Both the position numbers and the translations under genes were made by a program. Source: Narthecium ossifragum (Eukaryota; Streptophyta; Magnoliopsida; Dioscoreales; Nartheciaceae). Taken from it: a DNA stretch of 64,000 nt. The DNA lies in NCBI GenBank assembly GCA_963920575.1, contig OY986963.1, positions 6,548,896-6,612,895 on the forward strand, in the 5' to 3' direction. The notes beneath the pieces are model-generated. The model made no database searches. It had not been told where the DNA came from and saw nothing but the letters and a program-made list of their open reading frames with translations. Shown piece after piece: positions 22,016 to 33,387 of this stretch. The number at the start of each line of letters is the position of its first letter. The first letter of the stretch is position 1.

Positions 22016-24335
22016 ATGGATAATGGCATTGTTCCACTATTGTGCCGGATGGGCGGAAATGTGGAATTTAAGGGTAATGCGGGCGATATTGAGTACATAG
22101 GTGGCCGAATAAAACCTACTAGGATACGAAAGAACGCAAGTTATGCAGACTTGAAGGCTTTAATGTTTGATTTAACTGGATACAATCCAAGCTATTTCGA
22201 CATTCGCATAACTTGTAGATATCCTATGGGAGAAAACATGTATTGCGGTGTGGACATAAAGGATGATAGTGATACTACTGGCATTCTTAGTCTCTACCCG
22301 GTCATTCCAAGTATTCAGTTATTCTTGGTGAAAATTGGTGTCGAAGTCAACAATGATCCTCCAAGTAACACGGCATTTGGTGAATTTACACGCCTACTAC
22401 AACGAGGAGACGATTCAATCGATAACGTCTCTCTTGGGTCCTATGGCGCTCCCACATTCGGTTATCAAATATCACAGTAAGTAACATATTGTGAAACATT
22501 ATATGTAATGTTATATATAAGGTATGCCCTTCATTCATGAGTCACTTGTGTCACTTGTGTATGAACATGCAGGCCTTATCAGCAGGAGGACACATGGTTG
22601 ACTCATGAATACACTCAACTCTACTCCGGGTACATATGTGAGACCCCACACACATAATGATTTCGATGCTGGCCCATCGAGTTTTCGTAGAGGCCACCAA
22701 TATGATGACAATGTCGTAAGCGATCATGGTGACGCTTATATGCCTTCAACATCTCGAAGTCCCTTGCTAGATGCTGATGTTGAGGACCATCATGATGATC
22801 ATGATGATGATTGGATCGAGAATACTGCACTGAGCAATGAGCCATTGCATCATGATGAAGATATTGACGATCCAATGCCTCTTAGTCCAACACAGTATGA
22901 AGAGGAGCTACCAGATGAATTCCCAGATGATGAGTGGGTCGACCGGATGATGCGGCAAAATACCATACCCGGGGTAATTGAAGATCCGACTCCATTCGAA
23001 GGTGAATTTTACAAGAAGCAGATATTCGAGACCAAGGCATCACTTATGCATGCTCTTCAACAGTATGAGCTTCGGAGGTTTGCAGAACATAGCATCGTTA
23101 AGTCAGGGCCAAAGGTGTTGACAGTCAAGTGCTGCAATCCTGATTGTCCTTGGCGTCTGCATGCGTCAACTTACAAAGAGTCATCTTACTTTCAGGTGAA
23201 GAGTTATAGTGGTCCACATACTTGTCGAGCAGGTCTGTTGAATACCAACCACCGCCACTGCACTGCACAATTCATATGTGGTATCATACTTGGTGCGGTA
23301 AGGACAAACACCTCGATGACTCCCAAAGATATTGTGCAAAGAATCAAAGACGACTATCATGTCAACATCAGCTATGCAAAAGCATATCATGCACGTATAC
23401 TAGCTATGCAGATTATATTTGGTGATTGGAAAGAATTATATAATATCATGCCTTGGTATATGCAAGCAATGGTGGCAGATAACCCTGGTACTGTAGTGAA
23501 GCTTCAAACGGAGACTGTGTGCACCGGTGTTGATATATTTGAGCGTGTGTTTTGGTCGTTTCATCCTACTATCGAGGCTTTCAAACACTGTCGACCCATA
23601 ATATCTATCGATGGAACACACCTACTATCGAGGCTACGACAGGAGATACCATCCCCGGTGACCGAGAGGCTATCACGTGCAAGCCGTCGGGGCAATGCTA
23701 TTGCAAACTGGGTCACTACACATCATCAGTATATCACCCAATGGGAGGAGCGGCACCAGAGGGTCATTGACGGTGCTGTGGACGATGGTGAGGATCCTGA
23801 GTCATACTTGCAGTGGTACTGGGGGATCACCAGGCGGTATGTCAGTAGGCCTAGATTGGAGGACAGAATGGTCCATCAGCCGAACATACACCTTTTACGA
23901 AAGATGGTAAATATATTTTTTTTGTTCATAATTAAATATTATATTGTGTTGATCTAATCAAATTGTCTTAACTTGCAGTATGACACCGCCGAGGACAGTT
24001 ACATTGTCTGCCAAGGTCGTTCTGGGGAGGAGCTCGCCGATCGTTTTGCACCGGTATTCTACTCGATGATGGAGGATTTACGGATTTGCGGCGGAGCTCC
24101 TGTTAGTTCACAGCAGTCGCAGCCGACTACCGAGCATACTACTTTCTATGACATGCCGGTATCTCAAGATTTACCATCATCATATCCAGTCATGGGCACT
24201 ACAGAGGAGTATCCAATCGGACATGTTGAGCATAATATCGATATCGGTGCTACGATGGGGGGAGAGGAGGCTGGACCGTCGTTGAGGAGAAAGAAGTTGG
24301 CAACGCAGAAGAAACAAAGAACTTGGAGATTTTGA
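22016..24335 (+). pseudogene. MULE transposase-like gene, DDE core lost, plant-mobile-domain-like tail
   Basis: Three exons are predicted: 22016-22476 (donor CACA|GTAAGT), 22573-23906 and 23979-24335. Exon 1 has the N-terminal domain usual in plant MURA proteins (MDNGIVPLLCRMGG then a beta-rich PB1-like region). Exon 2 has an acidic linker, the MuDR zinc-binding DNA-binding domain (CCNPDCPWRLHAS.. with later HTC, 23130-23225) and the start of the MULE catalytic domain (IISIDGTHL, 23599-23625). The catalytic core then stops: instead of the remaining DDE sequence comes a segment resembling the C-terminal part of plant mobile domain proteins (HHQYITQWEERHQRVIDG, ESYLQWYWGITRRYVSRP, 23720-23850). 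A frameshift is likely near 22620. It probably cannot transpose itself. Confidence 0.7.
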
Positions 24336-25080
24336 CGTTTGATTATTAACGATGTTTGACGTTTGATTTTGATTTATACAAGCACTGCGTTTAGATGTGA
24401 ATGGGGTGGGAGTAATCATGTATTGGGTACAGAAATTGGGGTGGATGATTGGTCTGTGATGTTTGGTTTGTGATGTTTTATTTTCAAATTTTGTGTTTGG
24501 TTGAATGTTTGTACACAGAGCGTCAAATATAACCAAGTGTTGGGCTAGTGTGTTCTATATTAAGCCGTAACTTCAAGTTATGGCTTACTAAGGCACGTCT
24601 TACTAAGGCTCCGCACTTGGTCGCGGCGCACTTGATGGTCAACAGTCAAAGACGTAACTGGGAGTTGCGTCTCCATTAATAGAGACGTAACTTCGAGTTA
24701 CGTTTTAATACAAACCCCACTAATAACACTAACACTTTGCTTTTTCAGCCGTAGTCTTCAAATAAATACGTAACTTGGAGTTACGTCTCTTATGGAGACG
24801 TAATTTGAAACTACGTCTTAGTAGGCGTGTCTCGGCTCCGCACTTGGTCGCGGCGCACTTGGTGGTCAACGGTCAACGACGTAACTCGAAGTTACGTCTT
24901 TAATTGAAGACGTAACTTGAAGTTACGTCTTTGATCGCGGGAGTAAAAAATGAAAGGCCACGCCAGCGTGGCGCTGACGTGGCCAAACGAGGCATAGATG
25001 GGTAAATATTTTTTGGAGAGGGTTATTTTAATAATATTTTATTAAAATAAGATTATTTTAAAAAATTTTCCTTCTCTTCT

Positions 25081-25714
25081 CTGTTTAGCCCCCGCACTCG
25101 AGCTCTTTCCTCTAGGCTTTATTCCGGTGATTTCGACCGGATTATTCCCTACATTCGTCGGCTCTTTGTTCCCTTGCCTTCGGAACCTCGACCTAACCTA
25201 GGTATTTTCTTCATTTTGGCACACATTAGGTTATGGGGATTTCTCCGTCGACTTTTTTATTCCCTTTTGATTTCGCATGGTTTTCTTTTTGTTCTTGACC
25301 GTTATCGCCTTTTGCAGTGATTTCTGACAAATTTCTAGTTTATTTGGAACAAAGGTGAGATTTTTCTTGGGTTTTGCTGCTTAGGTTTGATGATTAGGAA
25401 TTTTCCGCATGGATTGGTAGGGTTTTCGTCTTTTAACGCTTTGGTTTTGTTTAGCATTTCAACGGTATGTATTTCTTCACATTCTTGTTGGATATGCAAG
25501 ATTTTCAAGCAGAATTCCTTGTTTTGGCTGTGGGTCTACTTTACATGCCTTGAGCTGGGGCTTATATTTGCCAAGCTTCTCTTTGCGTTTTCAAGTTCTG
25601 GATTCGTCCTGCGTCTTGATATTCTGAGTTTGGGATTTATTCTAGAGACATTGCTTGGCATCTTGGTTATGAATGTTCTATATTCGTGATTGTTGGGTTT
25701 CTACTTTCAGCTAA
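25081..25714 (+). promoter_or_regulatory. Duplicated promoter/leader upstream of the ORF at 25715
   Basis: Bases 25081-25400 match 1461-1790. A candidate leader intron (CCTAG|GTATTTTC near 25195 to TTTTGCAG near 25316) and a second acceptor-like CTTTCAG at 25704-25710 just before the ATG suggest a spliced 5' leader. The MULE insertion at 25071 lies only about 100 bases upstream of the putative leader, so it may have separated this unit from its original upstream elements. Confidence 0.5.
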
Positions 25715-26785
25715 ATGGCTCGCAGAGTTGAACATGTTTCCGCTGAAAAACAGAGCTCGTCTACTGTTGAACAAGTTCCTTGTAAAAAACAGAAATCTTC
25801 CTCTATTCAGGCTTTCTTGAATGACAACTCTAGGATGCAATTTGAACAAGATTACGCACCTAGGCCTTTAGTTTTAGAACGACCAGTTAGCACGTCTGAG
25901 TTGAGAGATACCAAGTTCCTAGGTTGGATAGAGAGCCGACATTGGGGTCCCCTTCTAGACATGAGTGGGGAGGTCTATGAGGATATAGTGAGGGAGTTTT
26001 ATTTTCATCTACAGACTGATAATGAGTATGCACCGAGGATCCAGTCGGTAGTACGAGGTCGGACCATCCCTTTGAGTCCAGACATCATATCTGCATTTCT
26101 AGGGATTCCTCGAGTTGAACACAGTGAGTATCCAGACCCCAATATTGAATGGGAGTCTGCTGAAGAGGGTTATTGCTCTCTTGCTCGGGAGCTCAAAGGG
26201 ACTGGAGATTCTTGGGATGGGAATAGATTTTGTATGCGGGAGCACTTGACCCATGACTACAAGCTTCTGGATTTTTTCGTTTGCGCGAATGTAGAGCCTA
26301 TGAAGAGGACTGTGGAACTTTCAGTTGACTATGATACAAGTCTGCTGTACTATCTCATAGGGACCGGCCGGCCCATAGATCCTCCTCGTGTTATTTATCG
26401 CAGCATGATTTTGCTAGGACACCCTTATTTAAAAGCTGCACTGCCATTTCCTACCCTAGTCACTCGGCTATGTCAGCAGCATGGTGTACCTAGGTTAGAT
26501 AGTGAGGTCCCTTACGCCATTAGACCGATGATCATAGGTAAGGCCTCACTTAACAGGATCTGTACCCACATTAGAAAGGCTGCTCACAGAGATGATGCCT
26601 CTGCCACTGCCTCCTCTTCTACATCACTCGAGGGGCATTTCTCTACTCTTGGCGAAACGCTTCAGAAGGTGATCAGGGGACAGACCCGTGTTGAGGACCG
26701 TCTGAGACGTCTGGAGGACAGAGTAACTGAGCTCATGGAGGCCCAGCGTCGTATCGTCATGTTTATCGAGCATGATGATTCTTGA
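25715..26785 (+). CDS. Hypothetical protein resembling putative plant transposon proteins
   Basis: A single open frame of 356 residues. It starts with a basic, serine-rich tail (MARRVEHVSAEKQ) and then has a globular part with FLGWIESRHWGPLL, VREFYFHL (about residues 95-100), GRTIPLSPDIISAFLGIP (110-130), a central LDFFVCANVEPM, and DTSLLYYLIGTGRPIDPPRVI (206-230). The C terminus is a probable coiled coil (EDRLRRLEDRVTELMEAQRR, 330-350). The order PL.. FY.NL/FYFHL, ...I..FL.IP, then a YYL...IDP..I segment is what I know from the 'putative plant transposon protein' domain found in many plant genomes next to retroelements. Function is unknown. The frame has no stop and is preceded by a spliced-leader candidate, so it may be expressed. 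Confidence 0.6.
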   Translation: MARRVEHVSAEKQSSSTVEQVPCKKQKSSSIQAFLNDNSRMQFEQDYAPRPLVLERPVSTSELRDTKFLGWIESRHWGPLLDMSGEVYEDIVREFYFHLQTDNEYAPRIQSVVRGRTIPLSPDIISAFLGIPRVEHSEYPDPNIEWESAEEGYCSLARELKGTGDSWDGNRFCMREHLTHDYKLLDFFVCANVEPMKRTVELSVDYDTSLLYYLIGTGRPIDPPRVIYRSMILLGHPYLKAALPFPTLVTRLCQQHGVPRLDSEVPYAIRPMIIGKASLNRICTHIRKAAHRDDASATASSSTSLEGHFSTLGETLQKVIRGQTRVEDRLRRLEDRVTELMEAQRRIVMFIEHDDS

Positions 26786-28159
26786 TGTGTTTCTCTGTCT
26801 CTTTCATCTATTGGGTCGATGGATGGACTTTTTGGTCTTTGATGAAGTGGATGAGCGCACTATTTCATTGCACTCTTTGACTTGGTTGCTATCATTTTGT
26901 GGATGTGCTTATTTTAGTGTATGTACCTGATGGCTCTATGCATGGATGTACTCGTCTTTGATTGACTTCTTTGTTCATGCATGTTTAGTGAATATCGTAT
27001 CTCACTGCTTGACTGTGACTCTCTGTGAGACTGGGACTGGAATGATTGTTCTGAGGGCAGGTCGACCAAATCCCCGGAGATCACAACTGGGTTTCTAAAT
27101 TTTAGCTTGAGCTTCAGGGCAACATTTTTGGCGGCCACTACTATCCTATGGAAGCGCAGTCAGCCGTGTGAGGAGATGTAGAATTGACAATAAGGCTTGG
27201 AGGTTGGAGATTGGTAATAAGTAGGAGAGGTGTCAATAGGTAGCTAGGTTTGATCTTCTACGCTGCGTCATGAAATGGACAGCTTGAATGTGTTGTTTTC
27301 CAATTTTATAGGGTTGGCTTTCTTTTTCTTTTTCATGTTTTTTTTTGTGTGAATAGATGAGCCAAAAGGCTAGAGGGGTTTAGGAATTGGGCGAGATATC
27401 CACCGGAAAATAGAGCATGAGTTTTTGTTTTTTTTGTTCTCCAAAAGGTTTTACAGTTGCCTTGTCAATGAACAGCTACTGGGAATGAGTCTCCATATAG
27501 TTTGGCCATACATATCTTTGGAGAATCTTCTTTGGGACGTGGGTGAAGTTGTATCAAGCTAAGAACTAACTCCTCGGATATATGAATGAATACAATGAGG
27601 CCGGAGTACCTACCGAGTAGGGCGATACAAATGGCCTGTTTCCATCTGGATCTAGACTAGTTACGTGTCCAAGACATTAATTTTTTGGAGTTGGGTGTAG
27701 ATTTCAGTCTGGTTTATGGACGCATTTGAACGATAATTATGTATTAGTTCAAAACAAACAAACTCAACATGATCTATTTTAGAATCAAAACCACTACTTT
27801 AAAGACAAAAGACCTCCGATAACTTGGGGTCGGTCTTCTAACCAGTTCATGTTAGTTTATTAAATCCGGTGATTTCTAATTGTAATAATGATCCCCTCTC
27901 ATTAATAAGCTAGATAGATTTAATGTCCACTTTAATCATCCCACAATAGGGTGTTTTCCCTTGATCTGAGACATGAATAGCCAATCTATTTCTAATAAGT
28001 TTCGTTAGTTAATCCACTATTATAATAATAATAATAAGTAGTCACCAAGCCAGGCCTCACCACCGCCGCTTCCTGAATCCCTTCCTTCCTCTGATTATAA
28101 ACCTCTTCAAAGTTAAAACTCAAAACCCCTCGATCTCTCCTCTCTCTCACTCCCTAGCC
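26786..28159. other. Intergenic; possible DUF674 N-terminal remnant
   Basis: The minus strand at 27138-27070 reads MAAKNVALKLKLKFRNPVV, close to the start of DUF674 copy B (MAAKRVALKL), then diverges. This could be a third, degraded DUF674 start. The rest is AT-rich; a pyrimidine-rich leader with CTCTC repeats (28125-28155) precedes the NDC1 ATG. Confidence 0.4.
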
Positions 28160-31100
28160 ATGTCTACCGGCGATGTCGTCGAGAAACGATGGCTAGGGTT
28201 TCTAATCTGGCAGTCCATCGCCGCCTACGCCGGCGGCGCAGCTGCTATCGTCCTCCGTCGCCCCGCCTCCCTCGCCTTGGCCCTCCTCTCACTCCTCTCC
28301 CTCCACCTCTCGCTTTTCCTCCTCTCCCTCGGCCTCTACCTCCTCTCCTCCCCACATCCCGACCCCGCCGCCTCCTTGCCGACTCTCCTCCGCGCCGCGC
28401 TCTTCCTCCCATCCTCCCCCGACCTCCGCCGCCGCGTCCTGAAGACCCTCGCGTTTGTGGCGTTCCTCGTCCTTTGCGGCGTCTCAGGGTTCCTGTCAGC
28501 GGTTTCGGTGTGCGGCGGCGGCGGCGAGTTGTCGGACTGGGGACGATTCGTGGAGATGGGGTGTAGAGGGGTGGTGTTTGGGTTGGTGTATGGCGCGCAC
28601 TATGTGTTCCGGAGGAGGTGGATCTTGCGGTTCCCCATTATTCAGGTATTGATGATTGTTTATTGCCGAATGAAATTGATGTGGATTAGATGAGTTATCT
28701 GGATTAAGGTCGAGTTCTGCTGCTACTGGCGTTGAGATCGTTCAAGGTTTTTATCGTTTTGATGCCCATTTTCCTAGGGAGAGAGGATTACTTTGTTAGG
28801 ACCGTATAAACATAACCTTCTCGAGCTAGTAGTATTTTCACGTAAGACTACTATCCATTTGCTAAAATAGTGTATGTTAATTTGCCGGGTATACGAGTGA
28901 ATAGGTCTTCAGATATTATTGGGTTTGAAGGCAGCATTAGTCAGACATAGTCAAGCTAAGAACAACAGGGAAATGTATGACGAGAATATTTTGGTGCTAA
29001 ACTACCTTCAAATTGCTGCTTTATTGCTAAGATTTTTTCTGATTCAGGTATGAGTAACATTAGTACGGAAACATAGTAGCAAGTTCTGAAATACATTGCT
29101 TTTGTGGGTCACCGGAAGGGAGTACAATTTTTTACATAATGAATCTTAAAGCGCATTGGTTTAGGCAATAAACCAATATTTCTGATATTGATATTTGTTT
29201 TGGCTGAAAGGAATGGTCTGCTTCTTTTTATCTTGCTTTTGTTGTTGGAGGAGAGCTAGAGCTCCCTGCCAACTAGTAGTGGCCCCCCTTGACTTTAGTA
29301 TATTACTCAATTATCTGGAGACAACAAATTTTCATGTTTTGGTTTATTTAGACTAGTTTAGAGAGATGTTGATACATATTTGATTTATTGCTTTTGCAGC
29401 GTCCTCTTTTCTTCAGCTTCAAAATGGGGCTGTCCTCGTCTCTTAGACGAGCTCTAAAGCTTTCAACTCAGGCTTTCTTTTTTTCAGCTATTTTGATGGT
29501 ATTCCTGCCTGACAAGTTTAAGAGCAAGAGCACGCTGGGAAAATATTTGATTCTGCAGATCAAGTTGTACATCGGGATATCAGCTGTTTCTTTTTGTTGG
29601 GAACTTAGTCATCATTTGCTTCAGGTTTCATGTCTGGAACTTATCTCAATATAATTCTTAGCGAATTCCCTGTTCCATAGTCATAACAGTACTTCTGTAC
29701 CATGTGATGTAGTGATTATGTCAACCACTGTCTTTATTTTCAAGTCTGTTGTAGGGGTTTTGGAAAACACTGATTGCATTCTGCCATGTTGTTGAAGCTT
29801 CTTAATGCTATTGCAGGTTGTACATACAAGGAGATGTGTCTTTGCTCCGACGCAGGGATCAGCTGCCGCAGAAACAAACCCAAGTGAAGTTTTACTAGAA
29901 ACTCTGGAACAAAGCAGTCCACGATCTCTTCTGCAGTATCTTGCATATCTTGATTTGTGCATGGTTGCTGAGAGTAATGTCGAAGCTTGGCGTCGAGCTG
30001 CCTTTTACGAAGAAAGTGGAGAAACTTACAGAAGGGTTGTGTCCGTGTGCTTGAGGCCCCTAGAGCAATTTACATCTAGGCTAAGTGAATATCTCGAAGG
30101 CGTTTCTGCTGATAATTCAGATTTATTTTCCCAGCAACTAAATTTGCCTACAGATATTCATCATGAACCAAAGCTTCTTCAAGCTTTTGATGATTTTCAG
30201 GTACATTTTCTTTGGCTAGAGAAGTAGTCTCTCAACGTCTGAGATTTTAATTTGTTCGTGATTGCTTTCATATTTTCAACATGAAGAGGGAAAAGCTTCT
30301 TGTCATCTTGTTTAGCAAGCCTGTCTAGGTAGTGCCATTACTGTATGTTGGTTTTTGTTGACCAGATCCTTATTAGCTTTGACATCTGCCCCCCTTAATT
30401 TACAGTTTTCCATGGGCTTGACGAGTTGATAATGGGACTATTCTTAGTTTATCATGATAACATGGTGTTGAATTTTGTGTTGGCAATTCTGTTTCGAATA
30501 AATGGCAATTGTTTCAATGTGCCTCCTATAAGTGGAACTAGATTACCTAGTGATTGTGGCCGACACATGCTGTGAGATCTAATTAACTTTATTGACTAGC
30601 ATCCATCATAAACTATCTACATATGGCTTCTACTCTTGAATGGGGGCACTAGTGAGTGAGTTATACTTTTGGTTAGAGGTAGTTTGTGTTTTAGCTGCAT
30701 GGTCCATAAGCCAGAACTTTAAATTTTGAACCTCTTGAAATTTATTTCCTGATACCTGAATGTGTTCCAAGAATCTCTATGAGTTTCTCCTATAGTTGTG
30801 ATTTTTATTCATTTATTTATGAGTCCTGACAAGATGAAATAACTTGTTGCTATGGCTTGATATATATCCATCTTCAGTCTAAATAGAAAGAAAACAACAT
30901 TTGAAATTGTATAAGGTACCGATAACATGTGTCACTAGGTTCTAAGAGTCAAAGGCTCCTGCGTGACGTATTGAGTGTCCAGTACATCTTTGGTTAAGTA
31001 CCTCTTGAGTAGGTAGGTCTTGGATTCGAGTCCTCTTGAGGTCATTGTGTTTGTAACTTGTAAGGCTATTTGCCCGCCCTAAGCAAGGGTTAAAAGCTCA

Positions 31101-33387
31101 AAAAAAAAGGAACCTTGGGCATGCAATATTGATGGTGATTCTGTGGTAATGGTTCTGTGTTGTGCTTTTCTATAGATTATCGGAAGGTATAACACCTTAT
31201 ATCATTATTCATGTAGCATTATATGGTTATCCAGGTTTTTATAAGCACTTACATACTAAGAAAGATCTCCAGTCTTAAAAACTTATGTCCTTCATATTAC
31301 CGCAGGTCTTTTAGTACCTAGCTAGCAATCGGAAGCTATTTAAATGATACAAGCATGTTCATAAATCAATATTAACTTCATTTTTCTGGTCATCTCAAGT
31401 TCTGTATAGACAAAATTTGGATCTTCCTTTCATATGCATAATTATTCTCTATCGTAGGTCAAAAAGCATTGAGGATATTAAAGTAGAAAGTTGTCGCTTA
31501 AAATAATTCCAGGGTGCTTAATTTCTATTATATCTAACACATTGGCCATTTGAATTCCGTTCAGTTGGTTATTGGGTAAACATGAAATGTGGATCAATTG
31601 GACCAGGCTATGTGGGTTCTAGTTCTGCATTCTATTCTTTGATCACCTTATGCTCCTTCGGGGGCCTCACAACAACCAGACAAATGATGCTAGAGAACTA
31701 TCAGCTGAGCACTCAAGCCACTATTATCATATAAAAAAAGTCCCCCCTCCCTCCCAATTGTAATTTGGTGGGTTAAGCACCTTGTTGTTTCCTGATGATG
31801 CAATCTTGATCACTTATTGATCTTTCTTCTGCTTTGATGGTTGCATAATCATGGCTTACCAGCAAGTTTGATGCTCATCTGCACTGAAATCGACTTGCAT
31901 GTTTGTTTGAGAAGTTTTCTTTTGTCTCTTAATGCATCTTCATGAATTGTTGCCTATTGGTTGTAATTAGGAAAGTCCATCTTTAGATGTTGTAACTGTT
32001 GATTTATCCAGTCCTGAAGCTGAATGCAATTTTTTTTTTAACTCTTATCTTTTCTCTTTATTTGTGTTGACCTTTACTATCAGACCTCTTCCAGCATTGA
32101 CTTAGCATTTGACCCTATTTGTGTATCATAGTGCAACATGGTCACATGAACTTGTGAAAGGGCCTCACTTCATCACATTATAAGCATTTTGTTTCATGAG
32201 AATGTGAAGTATGTGGCTGTCTCATGATGTGGTATTCTTACCAGAAATGGGATTCTGCAGAAGTTTTTCTTAGATTCGATCCTGCTCCATCAGAAATGCC
32301 ACTGTTATTATTAATATGCTTAGTTCGTATGGAGTTCTTATGATGTCCTTCGTTTATGCTGTTACATTCTTTATTTTTCTGTCACAGACTGAAGTTGATA
32401 AGTATAGATATGTTTCAAATACTTGTGCTACTTGCTTTAGCTATTTGGTACTTCTTTCTTGTAAAATCCTTGTGACAGCATGCAGTATGTATTGGAGTTC
32501 CAAATCACTTGGCTGAAATCACTTTAGCTGTGCTTTAGCTTGAAGTTCCAAATCGGGATATTGGACCATCAGTCTATCAGAATTTATGAACTTACAGCAG
32601 CTTAAGCAATATATGGCATACTTATCCTTTTATGGGGTTATTGTCTAGTATACTTGCTAAGTGAGCATCGTATTTTGATATTCCATCATTTTGGTGTCCG
32701 AAAGTATCATATATTGCCTTATATAGGAGGTGCTTCTTTGTCGCTTTTCTGTCTGTCATTTTCAATGAATATGTTTCAAAGAAAATGTGAGAAGCCTCCT
32801 AGCTATATTTTGTAGAGTGCTGATCCTTGTTCGAGGGCACTCTCCTAATGTTTCTTTTCTTATTCGTGAGAAGTCTTTTCTAAAGCTGGTTTTCTTTTCT
32901 GTTCTATAAACAGATATGCACGTGGTGTGCTCGCACTTTTGCAGCATTGATTGCACGCTCTCACTCGGAGGACAGATACGGAGTTGCTCAACTCACTGGT
33001 TGCAATGCTACTGTGATTTCGATGCTATTGTCCTGCCTTTTAGCTGTTGAGGCCTGTTTGGGTAAGAAGACCAGCCCACAACCTGCACATCTGATGGGAC
33101 CTGGAAGCATCAGGTGGTCTGCGGTGTACACGACAAGAAAAAATGAAATGGCTGCTATCACGAGTAAACGAAGAGGGGGAGATCTACACGATAAAGCTTA
33201 TGCCATGTCAGATGTTCTGCGGACATCAATTTATCAGATAGTTACGGCATTTATGGTTGATATACAAACCTATGAGAAGGCTTCGGTTTTGGAGAAAAAT
33301 TGGATCATTGAGAGCAAACCTCTGTACAGCACTCGTGAGATCCTTGTCCAGAAGCTTCGCCTTTTCCTTGAGTTTCAGGCCACGTGA
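28160..33387 (+). CDS. NDC1: Nucleoporin NDC1 (transmembrane nucleoporin, plant Ndc1-Nup)
   Basis: Four exons in phase 0: 28160-28645, 29400-29624, 29817-30200 and 32914-33387, 522 residues in total. All introns are GT-AG (CAG|GTATTG, CAG|GTTTCA, CAG|GTACAT donors). The N-terminal half has about six hydrophobic segments (residues about 15-35, 38-70, 95-122, 130-150, 170-190, 205-230). The C-terminal half is soluble, with LETLEQSSPRSLLQYLAYLD, ICTWCARTFAALIARSHSED and GSIRWSAVYTTRKNEM. Topology and length fit NDC1, which anchors nuclear pore complexes in the nuclear envelope. Exon 1 is very GC-rich, as often in monocots. Intron 3 is 2.7 kb and holds a SINE. The start sits after a CT-rich leader. 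Family assignment is from overall pattern, with good but not absolute certainty. Confidence 0.8.
30975..31108 (+). mobile_element. Candidate tRNA-derived SINE in NDC1 intron 3
   Basis: Box A-like TGGTTAAGTACC (30991-31002) and box B-like GGATTCGAGTCC (31022-31033) are spaced as in tRNA promoters, and the element ends in a run of A (31100-31108). Flanking duplication is only approximate (AAGGTACC / AAGGAACC), so limits are uncertain. Confidence 0.5.

Larger units (their letters stand above)
19347..25080. mobile_element. MULE (Mutator-like element) with long TIRs and 9-bp TSD
   Basis: The element 19356-25071 (5716 bp) is flanked by TTCTCTTCT at 19347-19355 and 25072-25080, the 9-bp duplication typical of Mutator. 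The same site appears once, uninterrupted, at 1452-1460 in the paralogous copy. Terminal inverted repeats are about 290 bp (19356-19645 and 24782-25071), beginning (A/G)GAAAATTTTTTAAAATAATC. They contain several near-palindromes of the ACGTAACTTGAAGTTACGT kind. Part of the right TIR is repeated directly at 24586-24700. Inside are an MURA-like ORF with a defective core (22016-24335) and a second, nested Pack-MULE (20339-21944). Confidence 0.93.

Noticed and set aside
27340..27380. GATGAGCCAAAAGGCTAGAG, similar to the complement of the LINE 3' end
   Set aside because: Match of only about 20 bases without ORF, tail or TSD.
28189..28652. Alternative ORFs in NDC1 exon 1
   Set aside because: Shadows in GC-rich coding sequence; Arg/Pro-rich and without homologous pattern.
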